Of a DNA stretch of 34,700 nt, positions 34,612 through 34,700 are shown piece by piece. The notes beneath the pieces were generated by a model. It was not told where the DNA came from, did not search any database, and saw only the letters and a program-made list of their open reading frames with translations. The position numbers and the translations under genes were made by a program. The DNA lies in contig JANBQC010000254.1 in NCBI GenBank assembly GCA_027576995.1, forward strand, positions 1 through 34,700. The letters run 5' to 3'. Origin of the DNA: Dimargaris cristalligena (taxonomy: Eukaryota; Kickxellomycota; Dimargaritomycetes; Dimargaritales; Dimargaritaceae). How positions within the stretch are numbered: position 1 is the stretch's first letter; every line of letters starts with the position of its first letter.

Positions 34612-34700
34612 CCCCGCCCCCCCGGCCCCCGCCCGCGGGGCCCGGCCGCCGCGGCGCGCGCCCGCCCGCCCCGGGCCCCCGCCAGCCCCCGCCCGCCGGG
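34612..34700. other. extreme GC tract at the window end
   Basis: 88 of the last 89 bases are G or C (the only exception is an A at 34684), mostly C runs with CCG/GCC units. The change from the preceding DNA is abrupt. This may be an assembly or sequencing artefact at a contig end, or a genuine low-complexity tract. Confidence 0.8.

Noticed and set aside
1..34700. CRISPR array, rRNA gene, tRNA gene or bacterial operon
   Set aside because: No regularly spaced repeats, no RNA-gene signature, and all confident genes are eukaryotic with introns or fungal domain layouts.

Overview
The window looks like nuclear DNA of a fungus. Three recognisable proteins support this: an INO80-complex subunit of the Ies2/INO80B type, a YAT-family amino-acid permease, and a diaphanous-type formin of the Bni1/SepA class. 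Short spliceosomal introns (GTAAGT, GTATGT or GTTAGT donors, and one exact TACTAAC branch sequence) sit in some genes, while other long genes have none. Wide gene-free spacers and a BED-finger protein with hAT-transposase-like sequence would suit an early-diverging (zoopagomycete-like) lineage, but that placement is only an inference.

Layout. Positions 1-1200 are an AT-rich, almost CpG-free stretch with LTR-like TATA/AATAAA modules, probably decayed transposon sequence. A multi-exon minus-strand gene (1763-3986) encodes the Ies2/INO80B-like chromatin-remodelling subunit. An uninterrupted minus-strand gene (5302-6957) encodes the permease. From about 8.65 to 18.87 kb I find no credible gene; a perfect 21-base palindrome lies inside it. 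At 18873-20525 on the plus strand is a BED-finger protein with a hAT-like segment and an acidic tail but no visible transposase catalytic domain. It converges on two tandem minus-strand paralogues (20961-22445 and 23595-25200). Each of these has two exons, a hydrophobic leader on exon 1, a phase-0 intron at the same place and the same TATA element; I do not recognise the family. The formin (27141-32678, minus) is a single 1845-codon reading frame with GBD/FH3, coiled coil, very long polyproline FH1, FH2 and DAD regions. The last 89 bases are almost pure G/C.

How the genes relate. These are independently transcribed eukaryotic genes, not an operon. The clear local relationship is the tandem pair of predicted secretory-pathway paralogues. 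The formin (actin cables and polarity), the Ies2-like protein (nucleosome remodelling) and the permease (amino-acid uptake) are ordinary housekeeping neighbours. The items most worth following up are the unknown tandem family, the possibly domesticated BED/hAT gene, the permease's own PPxY motif, the microexon-or-cryptic-exon problem in the Ies2-like gene, and the CpG-depleted left end.
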